64,000 nucleotides of DNA, taken from the NCBI RefSeq assembly GCF_002834145.1, contig NZ_PHNT01000015.1:1-64000 (forward strand), read 5' to 3'. Both the position numbers and the translations under genes were made by a program. Numbering within the stretch: position 1 is the first letter of the stretch; every line of letters starts with the position of its first letter. Source of the DNA: Roseovarius salinarum. Lineage in GTDB: Bacteria; Pseudomonadota; Alphaproteobacteria; Rhodobacterales; Rhodobacteraceae. Shown here piece after piece: positions 31,463 through 41,203 of the stretch. The notes below the pieces were generated by a model. It did no database searches, was not told the DNA's origin, and worked only from the letters and a program-made list of their open reading frames with translations.

Positions 31463-34147
31463 ATGTCATCCCGGGATCTCGAGAGCGGCGCGGACCAGTC
31501 CGCACCAGGCACGGATACGCCTCGGGGCACCGGCCTGACGGAAGCCGAGGCCGCGCGCCGGCTCGAACGCGATGGCCCCAACAGACTGCCCGAGCCCGAA
31601 AGCGCCGGTCCTTTCAGGATTTTCCTGCGGCAGTTCCTCAGCCCCTTCATCTATATCCTGCTGATCGCGGCAATCGTTTCGCTCGCGATCGGGCAGATCC
31701 CCAGCGCCGTGTTCATCGCCGCGGTCCTGCTGCTGAACGCGACCATCGGGACGGTGCAGGAGTTCTCGGCCGAGCGGTCGGCGCAGGCGCTGCGCAACCT
31801 CGTGAAGGGCACGGCGCGCGTCATTCGCGAGGCCACGCCGAAACGCATCGACGCCGAGCGCGTCGTGCCGGGCGACATCGTCCTGCTCAGTTCGGGCGAC
31901 AAGGTGCCCGCCGACATCCGCCTCGACGACAGCCAGAGCCTGACCGTCGATGAATCGATGCTGACGGGCGAATCGACGGCGGTGACCAAGAACGCCGGGG
32001 CCGAGGTGCCCGCCGACGCCGCGCTGGGCGACCGCGTCGATCACTGTTTCGCCGGCAGCGTGGTCACCCGCGGCCGGGGCCGCGGTGTCGTCACGGCCAC
32101 GGGCGGCAACACGCAGATCGGCGGTATCGCCAGCCACGTCGCCGAGCGGCGCGTGTCCGAACCGCCGCTCATGATCCGCATCCGCACCTTCACCTATCGC
32201 GTCGCGGCCGCGATCATCACGGCGATCGTCCTGCTTGCCGCGCTCATGCTGCTGCGCGGCGGATACGACGCCGAGGGCATGGTGATGATGGCCATCGGTC
32301 TTGCCGTCTCGACCATTCCGGAGGGCCTGCCAGCGGCGTTGACCGTGGCGCTGGCCATCGGCATGCGGCGCATGGCGCGGCTCAACGTCATCATCCGCAA
32401 GCTGGTGGCGGTGGAGGCGCTCGGCTCCTGCACGTTCATCTGCTCGGACAAGACGGGCACGCTGACGGTCAATCAGCTGACCGTGCGCCGCATCGTGCTG
32501 GCGGACGGCACCAGCTTCTCGGCGACCGGCGAGGGGGTGGGCCCCGGCACGGTCGAGGGCGAGAACGGCGCGGCGCCGGACACGCGGTTGCAGGATCTGT
32601 GCATCACCGGTGTGCTCGCGAACGAGAGCATGCTGGACTACGCCGGCGGGGAGTGGGTCTCGGACGGCGACATCGTCGACGTGGCCTTCCTGGTGCTGGC
32701 CAAGAAGCTGGGCCTGTCGCTGTCGCAGACCCGGCTGCGCAAGCGGCAGCTGGAACTGGTGCCCTACGAATCCGAGCGCGCGCTGTCGGGCAGCCTGAAC
32801 GAGGACGCCGAGGCGCCCATGCTCAACATCAAGGGCAGCCCGGAAAAGATCCTGTCGCTGTGCACGCACATGCAGACGCGCGACGGGCCGGTGCCGATCG
32901 AGACCGAAACCATCGAGCAACGGTTCGCGGAACTCGCCGCGCAGGGTTACCGGCTGATCGCGCTGGCACGGCGGCCGGCGCGGCGCGCGGGCGCGCTCGA
33001 CCAGATGCAGGAGATGACCTTTCTGGGCATGGTCGCGATGATCGATCCGCTGCGCCCCGAGGCCAAGGACGCTGTCGCGCGCTGCCGGCGTGGCGGCGTG
33101 GAGGTCGCGATGGTGACCGGCGATCACCCGCTGACCGCCCGCGCGATCGCCGCCGAGCTGGGGCTCTGCGGGCCCGACGACGCGGTCGTGACCGGCGCCA
33201 TGATCCACGAGGCCGGTGACGACCGCGACCGGCTGGACGCCCTGATCCGCCCGGCACGCGTCTTCGCCCGCATCGAGCCCACGCAGAAGGAGGCGATCGT
33301 CGACAGCCTCAACCGGGCGGGCCACTTCGTCTCGGTCACGGGTGACGGGGTGAACGACGCGCCCGCGATGCGCCGCGCCAATGCCGGCGTCGCCATGGGC
33401 AAGCGCGGCACGGACGTGGCGCGCGAAACCGCCGACCTGATCATCACCGATGACAACTTCGCCTCGATCATCGACGGGATCGAGCAGGGGCGCATCGTCT
33501 ACAACAACATCCGCAAGGTGATCGGGCTGCTGATCGCCACCGGCTTCTCGGCGTTGCTGCTGTTCTTCCTGACGGTGCTGGCCGGGCTGCCGATGCCGCT
33601 GATCGCGGTGCAGCTGCTGTGGCTCAACCTCGTGGCCAACGGGTTGCAGGACGTCGCGCTGGCGTTCGAGCCGAAGGAGGGCGGCGAACTCGACCGGCCG
33701 CCCCGCCGCCCGGACGAGCCGATCTTCGAACGCCACATCATCGAACACGTCCTCATCACCGGCACGCTGATGGGCGGGCTGGCCTTCGCGACCTACTGGT
33801 ATCTGCTGGACGCGGGCACGGGCCTCGACGCGGCGCGGAACCTGACGCTGATGCTGATGGTGCTGTTCGGAAACATCCACGCGCTGTCCAGCCGGTCCGA
33901 GACACGCTCGCTGTTTCGCATGCGCTTTTTCGCCAACCCGTTCCTGATCCTCGCCGTGCCCGGGGCGCAGGCGCTGCATATCGGGGCGATGTACATGCCC
34001 GGGCTGGGCGACGTGCTGGCGCTCGAGCCGATCTCGCTGCGCGAATGGACGCTGCTGCTGGGCGTCGCGCTGGCGCTGCTGGTGACCGAGGAGGCGCACA
34101 AGACCGTCCTGCGCCGTCGTGAACGCCAGGCGGCGCAAGTGCGTTGA
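31463..34147 (+). CDS. P-type cation-transporting ATPase (P2 type)
   Basis: 894 residues, with GGGGGCGGAG before ATG. The N-terminal cation-ATPase domain (AARRLERDGPNRLPEPES), actuator motif (MLTGES), M4 PEGLP, phosphorylation site DKTGTLT (Asp329) and hinge TGDGVNDAPAM are all present. M6 reads WLNLVANGLQDVALAFE, giving Asn and Asp ion ligands as in Ca2+/Na+-type pumps; there is no heavy-metal CPx motif or metal-binding domain. Likely substrates are Ca2+, Mn2+ or Na+, but the ion cannot be fixed from sequence. It is apparently a single-gene unit. Confidence 0.9.
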   Translation: MSSRDLESGADQSAPGTDTPRGTGLTEAEAARRLERDGPNRLPEPESAGPFRIFLRQFLSPFIYILLIAAIVSLAIGQIPSAVFIAAVLLLNATIGTVQEFSAERSAQALRNLVKGTARVIREATPKRIDAERVVPGDIVLLSSGDKVPADIRLDDSQSLTVDESMLTGESTAVTKNAGAEVPADAALGDRVDHCFAGSVVTRGRGRGVVTATGGNTQIGGIASHVAERRVSEPPLMIRIRTFTYRVAAAIITAIVLLAALMLLRGGYDAEGMVMMAIGLAVSTIPEGLPAALTVALAIGMRRMARLNVIIRKLVAVEALGSCTFICSDKTGTLTVNQLTVRRIVLADGTSFSATGEGVGPGTVEGENGAAPDTRLQDLCITGVLANESMLDYAGGEWVSDGDIVDVAFLVLAKKLGLSLSQTRLRKRQLELVPYESERALSGSLNEDAEAPMLNIKGSPEKILSLCTHMQTRDGPVPIETETIEQRFAELAAQGYRLIALARRPARRAGALDQMQEMTFLGMVAMIDPLRPEAKDAVARCRRGGVEVAMVTGDHPLTARAIAAELGLCGPDDAVVTGAMIHEAGDDRDRLDALIRPARVFARIEPTQKEAIVDSLNRAGHFVSVTGDGVNDAPAMRRANAGVAMGKRGTDVARETADLIITDDNFASIIDGIEQGRIVYNNIRKVIGLLIATGFSALLLFFLTVLAGLPMPLIAVQLLWLNLVANGLQDVALAFEPKEGGELDRPPRRPDEPIFERHIIEHVLITGTLMGGLAFATYWYLLDAGTGLDAARNLTLMLMVLFGNIHALSSRSETRSLFRMRFFANPFLILAVPGAQALHIGAMYMPGLGDVLALEPISLREWTLLLGVALALLVTEEAHKTVLRRRERQAAQVR

Positions 34148-34174
34148 CGGCGCGGCCGGGCGACGCTGGAGGCC

Positions 34175-37100
34175 TCAGTCCGCGAACAGCACGCGCGGCC
34201 AGCCGTACCGGTCCATCCAGCCGACCCAGGCGACATCGGTTGGCCCGATGACGTGCTCGACGACGCGCCAGCCGCCCGGATCGCGGCGCAGCACCAGCAG
34301 GACGAGGTCGCTCATCATGTCGGCGGCCCAGGCCTCGGCCATGGGCGTGCGCGACCAGTCGAGCGGTCGGCCGTCCGGCTGCAACGGCGTTGCCTCCAGG
34401 TAGGCCCATGTGCCGTCGCTGCGCAGCCGCGAGACCTTGAAGATCACCGGTTGGCCCAGCTCGCGCTGCACCGGAACGCGGGCCGCGTCCATCAGCGCCG
34501 CGCGTTCGTCCGTGCCCCGCGCCGGGGTGTAGTAACCTGATGGCGACGGCGACGGCGCGGGCGCGGCCGGAGCCTGCTGCGCCTCGCGCCGCACGACCCT
34601 GCGGATTTCCACCGTGAAGATGCCGCGGTTGTCCACGTCGGCATTGGTGGCCCACGTGGACGGGTCGGAATCCACGACCGTGTAAAGCCCGCCGGGCAGC
34701 ACCATGCCGGGCTCCACGTGCCAATAGGCATCAGGCACCCCGCCCTGCCCTTCCGAGCCGTAGGCGGGCCACGGTCCGTAGAGTTGCCCGCTCTCGTCGC
34801 GCAGGGCGATCGTGCCGGGCGCCGCGCCCTGCCCGTGGTTCCAGTGGTAGGTCGTGATGCGGTCGATCATCGCCCGGCGGGCCAGCCGGAACGTCGTGGG
34901 CGCCGACGGGCCGTTGCCCACCGCCATCTTGCTGTCGATACCGCCGGTGACCGGGTCGCCCACCGCCTGCCAGACGCCGCCACCGGCCGGCGTCGTCGCC
35001 GTGGAGGGCTCGGCCTGCGGCGCGGGCCGCGCGGGCGCGGCAGCGGGATCCTCCGGGGTTCCCAGCCCGGGCCCGACAAGCGTGCCGCGGGCAAGGAACG
35101 CCTGCCGGTCGACAAGCCGCAGCGTGTCGAGGATGCGATCCATGAGCGCGCGATTGTTCTCGAACGACGCCTTGTCGAGCGCGCCGAAGCCCACCAGCGG
35201 GTGCCCGCCGGGGAACCGATGCTGGGAGACGGCCCAGTACATCCGCACGCTCGAGCCGAAGGCCTCGTTGTCGACGACGAAAGTGATGAAGTCCACGCCC
35301 GGCGCCACCGGCAACGTCTCGATCCCGGAGGCCGTGAAGACATCGCGCACGGCCGGGTCGGTCAGAAGCGGCCGCGCCACCTCCTCGGCGTCGAGCATGC
35401 GGATGTCGAGCCCCAGCCCGACCCGCCGCGCCCGGTCGTGGCCCGGGGCGATGGCGGTGAAATCGGTCGCGTCGTCGCGCGCCACGGTCCAGTCGGGCGG
35501 CAGGGCGACCGACAGGCCGAACTTTTCGTAGCGGATCCAGCCCGGCGGGGTCCGGCCGTCTGCGGGGCTGGCCGCCGCCGGCCCGTCCGCCTGCGTCTCG
35601 GCGGCGGTGTCGGCGCGCGGTGCCTCGGCCGCGCGGGGGGCGACAGGCTCGGGCATCTCTGCCCCCGGCTCTGCCGTGGCCCGCGGCGCGTCACCGGCGC
35701 GCGAAACCTCCATCGCGGTCTTCAACAGCCCCGGGTCGCAGGGCCGCGCGTCCTCGGGCAGCAGCAGCCACGCGTCGTCGAGCAGGGCCTCGATCCCGTC
35801 GTTCGCGTCCAGCCAGGCGTCGTCGGCCCGTGCCTCGACCACCACCGGCTCATCCCCGGGCAAGCACTTGTCGAGCAGCGCCACCTGCCGCGCGCCCGTG
35901 TCGTCGCCCCGCGCCCCGCGGCCGGCGAACAGCGTGGCAGGCTCACCCATGATCTGCGTGCGGCGCGTTTCGGGCGGGGCAAGGAAACCGTTGCCAAGGC
36001 TGTTCGATGAGCTCAACTGGAAAACCGACGGGAAGGAATCCCCTCCGGTTCCGACGTTCAGGCTGGCATGGGGGTCGTCCTTCGTCCTGATCCGGAACGC
36101 GGAGCGACTGCGCCCGGTTTCGAACCCCTCCGGCGGGACAAAGGCGAACAGCCCGTCCAGCGCGAATTCCGCGCGGGCAGTGATCGCGGGGTGGCATTCC
36201 TGCATGCCGTCGGGCCAATGCGGTTCGATGTTATCCAGAACGGCCTGGAGGTCGTTGTCCTCAAGCCACCTCTCGGGCGCCGCCATCTCGATCATCACCG
36301 GTGAGCCGTCCGGCAGGCACCGCTCGAGCACGTACTCGCGCGCCTGGCCGCGCAGGTCGATGCTGCGGCCGACCTGCATGCCCTTGTAGGGCAAGGGGCC
36401 GGAATAGAGCCGCGCGGGCTGGCCCAGGATATTGGCGGCGCTTTCCTCCGGCACGCCCTGGAAACGCGAAAGCATGCCGACAGACCCCCGGCGCCCCCCG
36501 AGTTCCTCCCGCGCCGTTTCGCCCCGGCGCAGCGTGACATAGGCGCTCCATACCGTTTCGGTGCGCAGGGTGACCTCTTCCTCGTCCTCGTGCAGTTCCC
36601 AGCCTTCGGGCGGGCGGACCGTGAACAGCCCGCCCAGCGTGGTGACCTGTTCGGCCGGGGCAACGCCATCCGGTCCGGCGCGGGTCGTTGCGGCCCTGAA
36701 TGCCTCGGCGTCTGCCACCCGGATGGTGGCATAGATCCGCTCGATCAGGGCCGCCTTGTCGTCGAGAAGCGCGGGATCGAAGGCCTGGAAACTCACCAAG
36801 TGATGGCCGTATTCGGCATGGCGGTAGGGCGATACCACACCTTCCGAGCCGGTGCTTTCGCCTGTCTGCTCCGGGCGCGCGATGAAGCGGTCGAAAGCAA
36901 TGCCCGGCCCGACGACCAATGCGGGCCGCGGGTCTGCCTGCAGAAGCGCGGAAAAGCTTTCGTCCTCAACATAGCCTTTGAGTGAATCGTTATGATCCAG
37001 CGTCTGAATGCCCAGGCCCAGACCCTTTCTTTCGCGCGGCACGGTGCCCGGCGCCGCGACCACGTAGATGTCGTCCTTTTCGCGCATGACCTTCCAGTCC

Positions 37101-37447
37101 GACGGCACGGCAAATGTCAGGCCAAGCGCCTCGTGCCGGGTCCAGCCCTCGGGGATGTCCGCCGCGCCCGGGTCCGCGGGCGTCGCCTGCGCGCTCTCCG
37201 TTGGGGAGGGCTCGACCGCGAAGACATCAGCCTGCGTGTCGCCGTCTTGCGCGTCGGCCTCGCCGGCCGGTTCATCCGTCTCCGGCAGGAGCTCGTCGAG
37301 CGGTTCTTCCTCCACCGCCGGGGCGAAATCGCCGTACTGGTCGGCCAGCTTGTCGATCGTCTCGGCATCCGTCTGGGCAAAAGCCGGTGTGGCCAGCAGC
37401 AGGGCGAAGAACGCGGCACGCATCATGGAAACGGTCCTTTCGGTCAT
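34175..37447 (-). CDS. Large exported protein with A-B-B-A internal repeats, unknown function
   Basis: 1090 residues with signal peptide MMRAAFFALLLATPAFAQ. An acidic linker is followed by repeat A1 (about 98-250: PEGWTRHEALGLTFAVPSDW), repeat B1 (260-400: GGLFTVRPPEGWELHED) and B2 (410-560: DGLFAFVPPEGFETGRS), and A2 (630-790: PPGWIRYEKFGLSVALPPDW). Two C-terminal beta-rich domains follow (about 820-960 and 980-1090), the last ending IGPTDVAWVGWMDRYGWP. The A and B units recall PsbP/DUF1795-like folds. Start and upstream stop overlap (ATGA), coupling it to the 657-residue protein. I do not recognise the whole family. Confidence 0.8.
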   Translation of the reverse strand: MTERTVSMMRAAFFALLLATPAFAQTDAETIDKLADQYGDFAPAVEEEPLDELLPETDEPAGEADAQDGDTQADVFAVEPSPTESAQATPADPGAADIPEGWTRHEALGLTFAVPSDWKVMREKDDIYVVAAPGTVPRERKGLGLGIQTLDHNDSLKGYVEDESFSALLQADPRPALVVGPGIAFDRFIARPEQTGESTGSEGVVSPYRHAEYGHHLVSFQAFDPALLDDKAALIERIYATIRVADAEAFRAATTRAGPDGVAPAEQVTTLGGLFTVRPPEGWELHEDEEEVTLRTETVWSAYVTLRRGETAREELGGRRGSVGMLSRFQGVPEESAANILGQPARLYSGPLPYKGMQVGRSIDLRGQAREYVLERCLPDGSPVMIEMAAPERWLEDNDLQAVLDNIEPHWPDGMQECHPAITARAEFALDGLFAFVPPEGFETGRSRSAFRIRTKDDPHASLNVGTGGDSFPSVFQLSSSNSLGNGFLAPPETRRTQIMGEPATLFAGRGARGDDTGARQVALLDKCLPGDEPVVVEARADDAWLDANDGIEALLDDAWLLLPEDARPCDPGLLKTAMEVSRAGDAPRATAEPGAEMPEPVAPRAAEAPRADTAAETQADGPAAASPADGRTPPGWIRYEKFGLSVALPPDWTVARDDATDFTAIAPGHDRARRVGLGLDIRMLDAEEVARPLLTDPAVRDVFTASGIETLPVAPGVDFITFVVDNEAFGSSVRMYWAVSQHRFPGGHPLVGFGALDKASFENNRALMDRILDTLRLVDRQAFLARGTLVGPGLGTPEDPAAAPARPAPQAEPSTATTPAGGGVWQAVGDPVTGGIDSKMAVGNGPSAPTTFRLARRAMIDRITTYHWNHGQGAAPGTIALRDESGQLYGPWPAYGSEGQGGVPDAYWHVEPGMVLPGGLYTVVDSDPSTWATNADVDNRGIFTVEIRRVVRREAQQAPAAPAPSPSPSGYYTPARGTDERAALMDAARVPVQRELGQPVIFKVSRLRSDGTWAYLEATPLQPDGRPLDWSRTPMAEAWAADMMSDLVLLVLRRDPGGWRVVEHVIGPTDVAWVGWMDRYGWPRVLFAD

Positions 37448-39417
37448 TGGACACCCGCGCCGGGCAGGCGGTCGAGCATGTTTTCGTATTCGCGCCCGAT
37501 CGCTTTTAGCTGGTCGCGGTCGAAGGGCACGTATTCGTGCCCGTCAGCCGTCTCGTGCCAGGCGCCGGCCAGTTGCAGCCTCATTTCGGCCGTGCAGCGG
37601 GTGACGGTCTCGCCCCCGTCCCCGGCGCGCGCGCGATGCAGGCGATGCACGCGGCACCGGAACGGTTGCGTCATCTGGGCAAGGGGAGTGTCGCCCACCT
37701 TGCCCTCGCAGTCGGAGATGGCGGTGATCCGCTCGAAATAGGGGGCGGCGAAAATCGCGTCGCCCTGGCCCAACGCCGGCACCCCGGCATTTGCGCCCCG
37801 CGCGACCCCCAGCACGCGACCCGGGGCCGCCGCCGTCCACGCCGCACCGTCGAACCGGCCCACCAGCAGATACTTCCCGGGCGAGACGGCGGTCTGCAGG
37901 CGCGTGCCCGGATTCGCCGGGCGCTGCTCCTGCCGCTGCCGGTCCGGCCGACCCTTGCTGCGCGTGGTGACGGTGCAGTCCTGCGGCCCCTCCGAGCGAT
38001 CGAAGGAGGTGATGATCCCCTCGGCCTCGGGCGTGCCGAATACGACCAGCGCCTCGTCCCGCTCGAAGACGAAGCGGCGCGTGACGGCGCCGTCGGGCCT
38101 GTCAAGGCGAATGGTGTCGGGAAAGCCCGCCTTCAGCCACGCAAGTTTCGTCAGCCGGATATGCAGCGGCTCGCCGGGCTTGAGCGTGCCCCGCCACGTT
38201 TCGCCATCGCCGAGCAGCATGTGGAATTTCGTCGGCCCTTCCAACCCGAAGGCCGAGACCTCCAGCGTCAGCGGCGCGTTCAACTCGGGCCGGACCTCGC
38301 GGTTGAGGGTGGCCACCTGTTCGTTCAACCCGTCGAGAAACCGCTCGCGGGCGATCTCGGGCAGCACGTCGCGCATCAGCTTGGCCATGATGACCGAATA
38401 GTGTTCGTCCTCCAGCTTTTTCCTGATCGCCTTCGTCAGCGAGGCGCCGCGCGCCATTCCGGCCGTCGCCTGGTCCACGTCCGCGGCATACTCCGAAAAC
38501 CGCGCGCTGTCCCAGAACAGGCTCACGTAGTTCCTGACCTCGGTGTGCATGACGCTGCTGAATTTTTCGGGCCTGTTGATGTTGTCCAGGTACCACGCGA
38601 GCAGGAGTTTCCACTCGTTGATCGTGCGCCCGCCCTCGGTGCGGTTGCGGATTTCCGCGACACGCTCTTCCAGGGTCGGTGGCAACCGTCCGACGGACCC
38701 GTAATAGCGATCCTTCGCGGCCTGCTCCGTTTCGCGGTAATACTTCTTGTAGGACTGGCGCCAGGCGTCCTCGCGCGCCGACCAGGCCGCTTCGCCGAAG
38801 TAGCTCAGCGAGACGTCGATCGGCAGCCCGGCGATCATCGCGAGCTGCATGCCCGGCGTGCCGAAACGTCCCATGAGGTAGCTGGCGACGCCCTTGTAGG
38901 CGTTCAGGATTTCCGGCCGCCCGTCGCCGGAGACCGGCCCCAGCGCCAACTGGTAGAGCGTGAGCGCGAGGCCGAGGTTGTTCAGCGCACTGCCCAGCTT
39001 GGAATAGGCCGATGACACTGCGCTCGAGCCTGACAGATGCTCGAACAGCGTAGCCCCGGCACCCATGATGCCCAGGTCGGCGGAGATGAGGGAAAGCCCC
39101 TGCCGGAACGCCTGCTCCTCGGCCGTGCGCAACAGGTCGCGCGCCTGCGCCTGCTGGTCTTCCATGGCGGCGCGGATGGGCGCGACGAGCGGCACCTGCT
39201 TGTCAAGCGGGTGGAACCGCGCCAGCGGGTTGACCTCGAAGCGCACGACACGCTCCTTCGGGCCGTCGCCCTTCGTCTCGACCCGGATCGGCGTGAAGGA
39301 CTCGGCGCGCGCACCGGCGGCCGGCGCCACGACGAGCGCGACGAGCAGGCCGAGGCAAACACAGGACAGGATCGAATTCCGGAAGGGGGTGGCCATTGAC
39401 GACTCGTGCATGTTCAT
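37444..39417 (-). CDS. Exported protein of unknown function, partner of the 1090-residue protein
   Basis: 657 residues. A signal peptide (SILSCVCLGLLVALVVAPAA) cleaves near ARAES; the exact start is uncertain, as ATG 39417 and ATG 39396 both lack a clear RBS. A helical middle part (about 80-360) contains ALNNLGLALTLYQLALGP and ASYLMGRFGTPGMQLAMIAG. A beta-rich part follows from about 380, with several Cys near the end (SDCEGKVGD, FRCRVHRL, TRCTAEM). No catalytic motif or known domain is visible. Coupling to the 1090-residue gene suggests a two-component envelope system. Confidence 0.75.
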   Translation of the reverse strand: MNMHESSMATPFRNSILSCVCLGLLVALVVAPAAGARAESFTPIRVETKGDGPKERVVRFEVNPLARFHPLDKQVPLVAPIRAAMEDQQAQARDLLRTAEEQAFRQGLSLISADLGIMGAGATLFEHLSGSSAVSSAYSKLGSALNNLGLALTLYQLALGPVSGDGRPEILNAYKGVASYLMGRFGTPGMQLAMIAGLPIDVSLSYFGEAAWSAREDAWRQSYKKYYRETEQAAKDRYYGSVGRLPPTLEERVAEIRNRTEGGRTINEWKLLLAWYLDNINRPEKFSSVMHTEVRNYVSLFWDSARFSEYAADVDQATAGMARGASLTKAIRKKLEDEHYSVIMAKLMRDVLPEIARERFLDGLNEQVATLNREVRPELNAPLTLEVSAFGLEGPTKFHMLLGDGETWRGTLKPGEPLHIRLTKLAWLKAGFPDTIRLDRPDGAVTRRFVFERDEALVVFGTPEAEGIITSFDRSEGPQDCTVTTRSKGRPDRQRQEQRPANPGTRLQTAVSPGKYLLVGRFDGAAWTAAAPGRVLGVARGANAGVPALGQGDAIFAAPYFERITAISDCEGKVGDTPLAQMTQPFRCRVHRLHRARAGDGGETVTRCTAEMRLQLAGAWHETADGHEYVPFDRDQLKAIGREYENMLDRLPGAGVQ

Positions 39418-39544
39418 TTGAATGGAGCGTATCGGCGAACGCGGCCTTGATATGGCTCAAACCGCGGGGCAACCGGCCGGCCCGAAAAGGCATGGACGCC
39501 GGCGTGACCCTGCTATGCATGTTGCACCGGTGATGCCGTTGCCA

Positions 39545-39991
39545 GTCAAGCCTTGCCCTCATCGTGTAACTGTCGGGTGATCGGCTGTCGTCATGCCCGT
39601 CTCGAACCTCGATCACGCAGCGACCGGGCGCCTCGATCTCGGGCTGGGCGACAAACGGTGCGCCCACGGTCTGCGCGTTCTGCCACGGCCAGACCTGCCG
39701 CCCGGTCCCGGTGCGCACCCGGAACGCCATGTCGAGTTCGGGCGGCACCTTTGGAAAGGCCACGGTCAACACGCCTTGCCGTGCAAGCTCGCCCCTGTAG
39801 TGGTCGCCGTCGCGCCGCGGCTCTATCGTGCCGCGAACGGTGGCCCCCGGCGGGATCACCTCGGCACCGTGCACGCTGACGAACAGCGCGGCAAGCTCCC
39901 CGGTGCGCAGGTCGCGGCCGCCGACACCTTGCGAGGTCACCCACTTGCCCGAGGTGCCGGAGGCGGATCCGTTCGATGATTTCGTTTTGCA
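39545..39991 (-). pseudogene. Fragment with PPC-like domain, no start codon
   Basis: The minus-strand frame contains about 140 residues that read as real protein: GAEVIPPGATVRGTIEPRRD, ARQGVLTVAFPKVPPELDMA, and IEVRDGHDDSRSPDSYTMRA. This order matches a bacterial pre-peptidase C-terminal (PPC-like) domain. The frame is closed by TGA at 39992-39994 on its N-terminal side and runs on past its natural end into non-protein-like sequence. It is best read as the remnant of a third exported protein once encoded ahead of the 657- and 1090-residue genes. Confidence 0.55.
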
Positions 39992-40354
39992 TCACCGTTC
40001 CTCATGGTCAATTCTGGTGGCACGCATCGGGCGATGCATGCGCGCGCCACCGCCAATACCGACGCCAGCCCGAAGGACGTGCGCGAGGCGTCGATGCCGT
40101 TGACGGTCAATGCCGGGGTTCCGGCGACAAATCGCGCGATCCAGGTCGCCAAGGCAGCTTATGCCGAGATCGGCATCGCGGTCTGACGGAAGGGACACGA
40201 TGAACAACCGGGGTGGTTACTATCAGCGGGACCGGACGCCACGAGACCCTGATCGCCGCGCGCGAGGACAGCAACGACATGCCCGTCCACCGCTTCGACA
40301 TCCGCCTGAAAAGCGACAACGAAACCGTATCCTTCGATATCTGAGACTGTTGCC
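39992..40354. other. Gap before the BKACE gene with possible gene remnants
   Basis: No intact gene. A plus-strand stretch ending at a TGA 11 bases before the BKACE ATG reads GRHETLIAAREDSNDMPVHR then FDIRLKSDNETVSFDI, which looks like the C-terminus of a lost protein. Another plus frame ends RAIQVAKAAYAEIGIAV near 40186. I cannot name either. Promoter signals for the BKACE gene should lie here too. Confidence 0.4.
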
Positions 40355-41203
40355 ATGGCCAGCCCCTGCATCATAACCGTCGCGATCACCGGATCGGTGC
40401 CGCAGAAATCCGACAACCCCGCCGTGCCGATCACGATCGACGAGCAGGTGGAGTCCACCCACGCCGCCTTCGAGGCGGGCGCGACGCTCGCGCACTGCCA
40501 CGTGCGCGAGGAGGATGGCACGCCGACATCGGACCCCGAGCGTTTCGGGCGACTGCAGGAGGGCATACGCAAGCACTGCCCGGGCATGATCGTGCAGCTT
40601 TCGACGGGCGGGCGCTCCGGCGCGGGCAAGGCGCGCGGCGGGATGCTGCCGCTGGCGCCCGACATGGCCTCGCTCTCGGTGGGGTCGAACAACTTTCCCA
40701 CCCGCGTCTACGAGAACCCGCCGGACCTTGTGGATTGGCTGGCCACCGAAATGGTCCAGTATGGCGTGAAACCCGAGATCGAGGTCTTCGACCTGTCCCA
40801 TATCTTCCAGGCCGTGAAGATGCAGGGCGACGGCCGGCTCGCCGCGCCGCTGCATGTCCAGTTCGTCATGGGCGTGAAGAACGCCATGCCGGTCGATCGC
40901 GCCGTCTTCGACTTCTACGTCGAAACGCTCGCGCGCCTTGCCCCGGACGCCACCTGGACCGGGGCCGGAATCGGCAAGGACCAGGTCACGCTCAACCGTT
41001 GGTCGCTGGAGCGGGGCGGACACTGCCGCACGGGACTGGAGGACAACGTCCGGCTCGACCGCGAAACCCTGGCACCATCGAACGCCGCCCTGGTGGAGCG
41101 GGTCGTCGCGCTGTGCCCCGAATACGGCCGGCGGCCGGCCACCACGGAAGAGGCGCGGAACATCCTGTCGCTGCCCCCCGCGCCGCAGGGACGGGGGGAC
41201 TGA
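40355..41203 (+). CDS. BKACE-family beta-keto acid cleavage enzyme
   Basis: 282 residues. Zn-binding motif LAHCHVRE gives His47 and His49 as metal ligands; the start MASPCIITVAITGSVPQKSD is typical of the family (formerly DUF849, Kce-like). The middle QLSTGGRSG and GSNNFPTRVYEN, and the later GAGIGKDQ, are also family features. BKACE enzymes condense a beta-keto acid with acetyl-CoA to give a CoA thioester plus acetoacetate. Substrates vary (3-keto-5-aminohexanoate, dehydrocarnitine and others). No carnitine or lysine genes flank it, and both neighbouring regions look decayed, so the substrate is open. Confidence 0.9.
   Translation: MASPCIITVAITGSVPQKSDNPAVPITIDEQVESTHAAFEAGATLAHCHVREEDGTPTSDPERFGRLQEGIRKHCPGMIVQLSTGGRSGAGKARGGMLPLAPDMASLSVGSNNFPTRVYENPPDLVDWLATEMVQYGVKPEIEVFDLSHIFQAVKMQGDGRLAAPLHVQFVMGVKNAMPVDRAVFDFYVETLARLAPDATWTGAGIGKDQVTLNRWSLERGGHCRTGLEDNVRLDRETLAPSNAALVERVVALCPEYGRRPATTEEARNILSLPPAPQGRGD

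Noticed and set aside
31466..34138. 890-codon minus-strand frame opposite the P-type ATPase
   Set aside because: Composition is His/Arg/Gln-rich with no domains; the plus strand carries every P-type ATPase motif in order.
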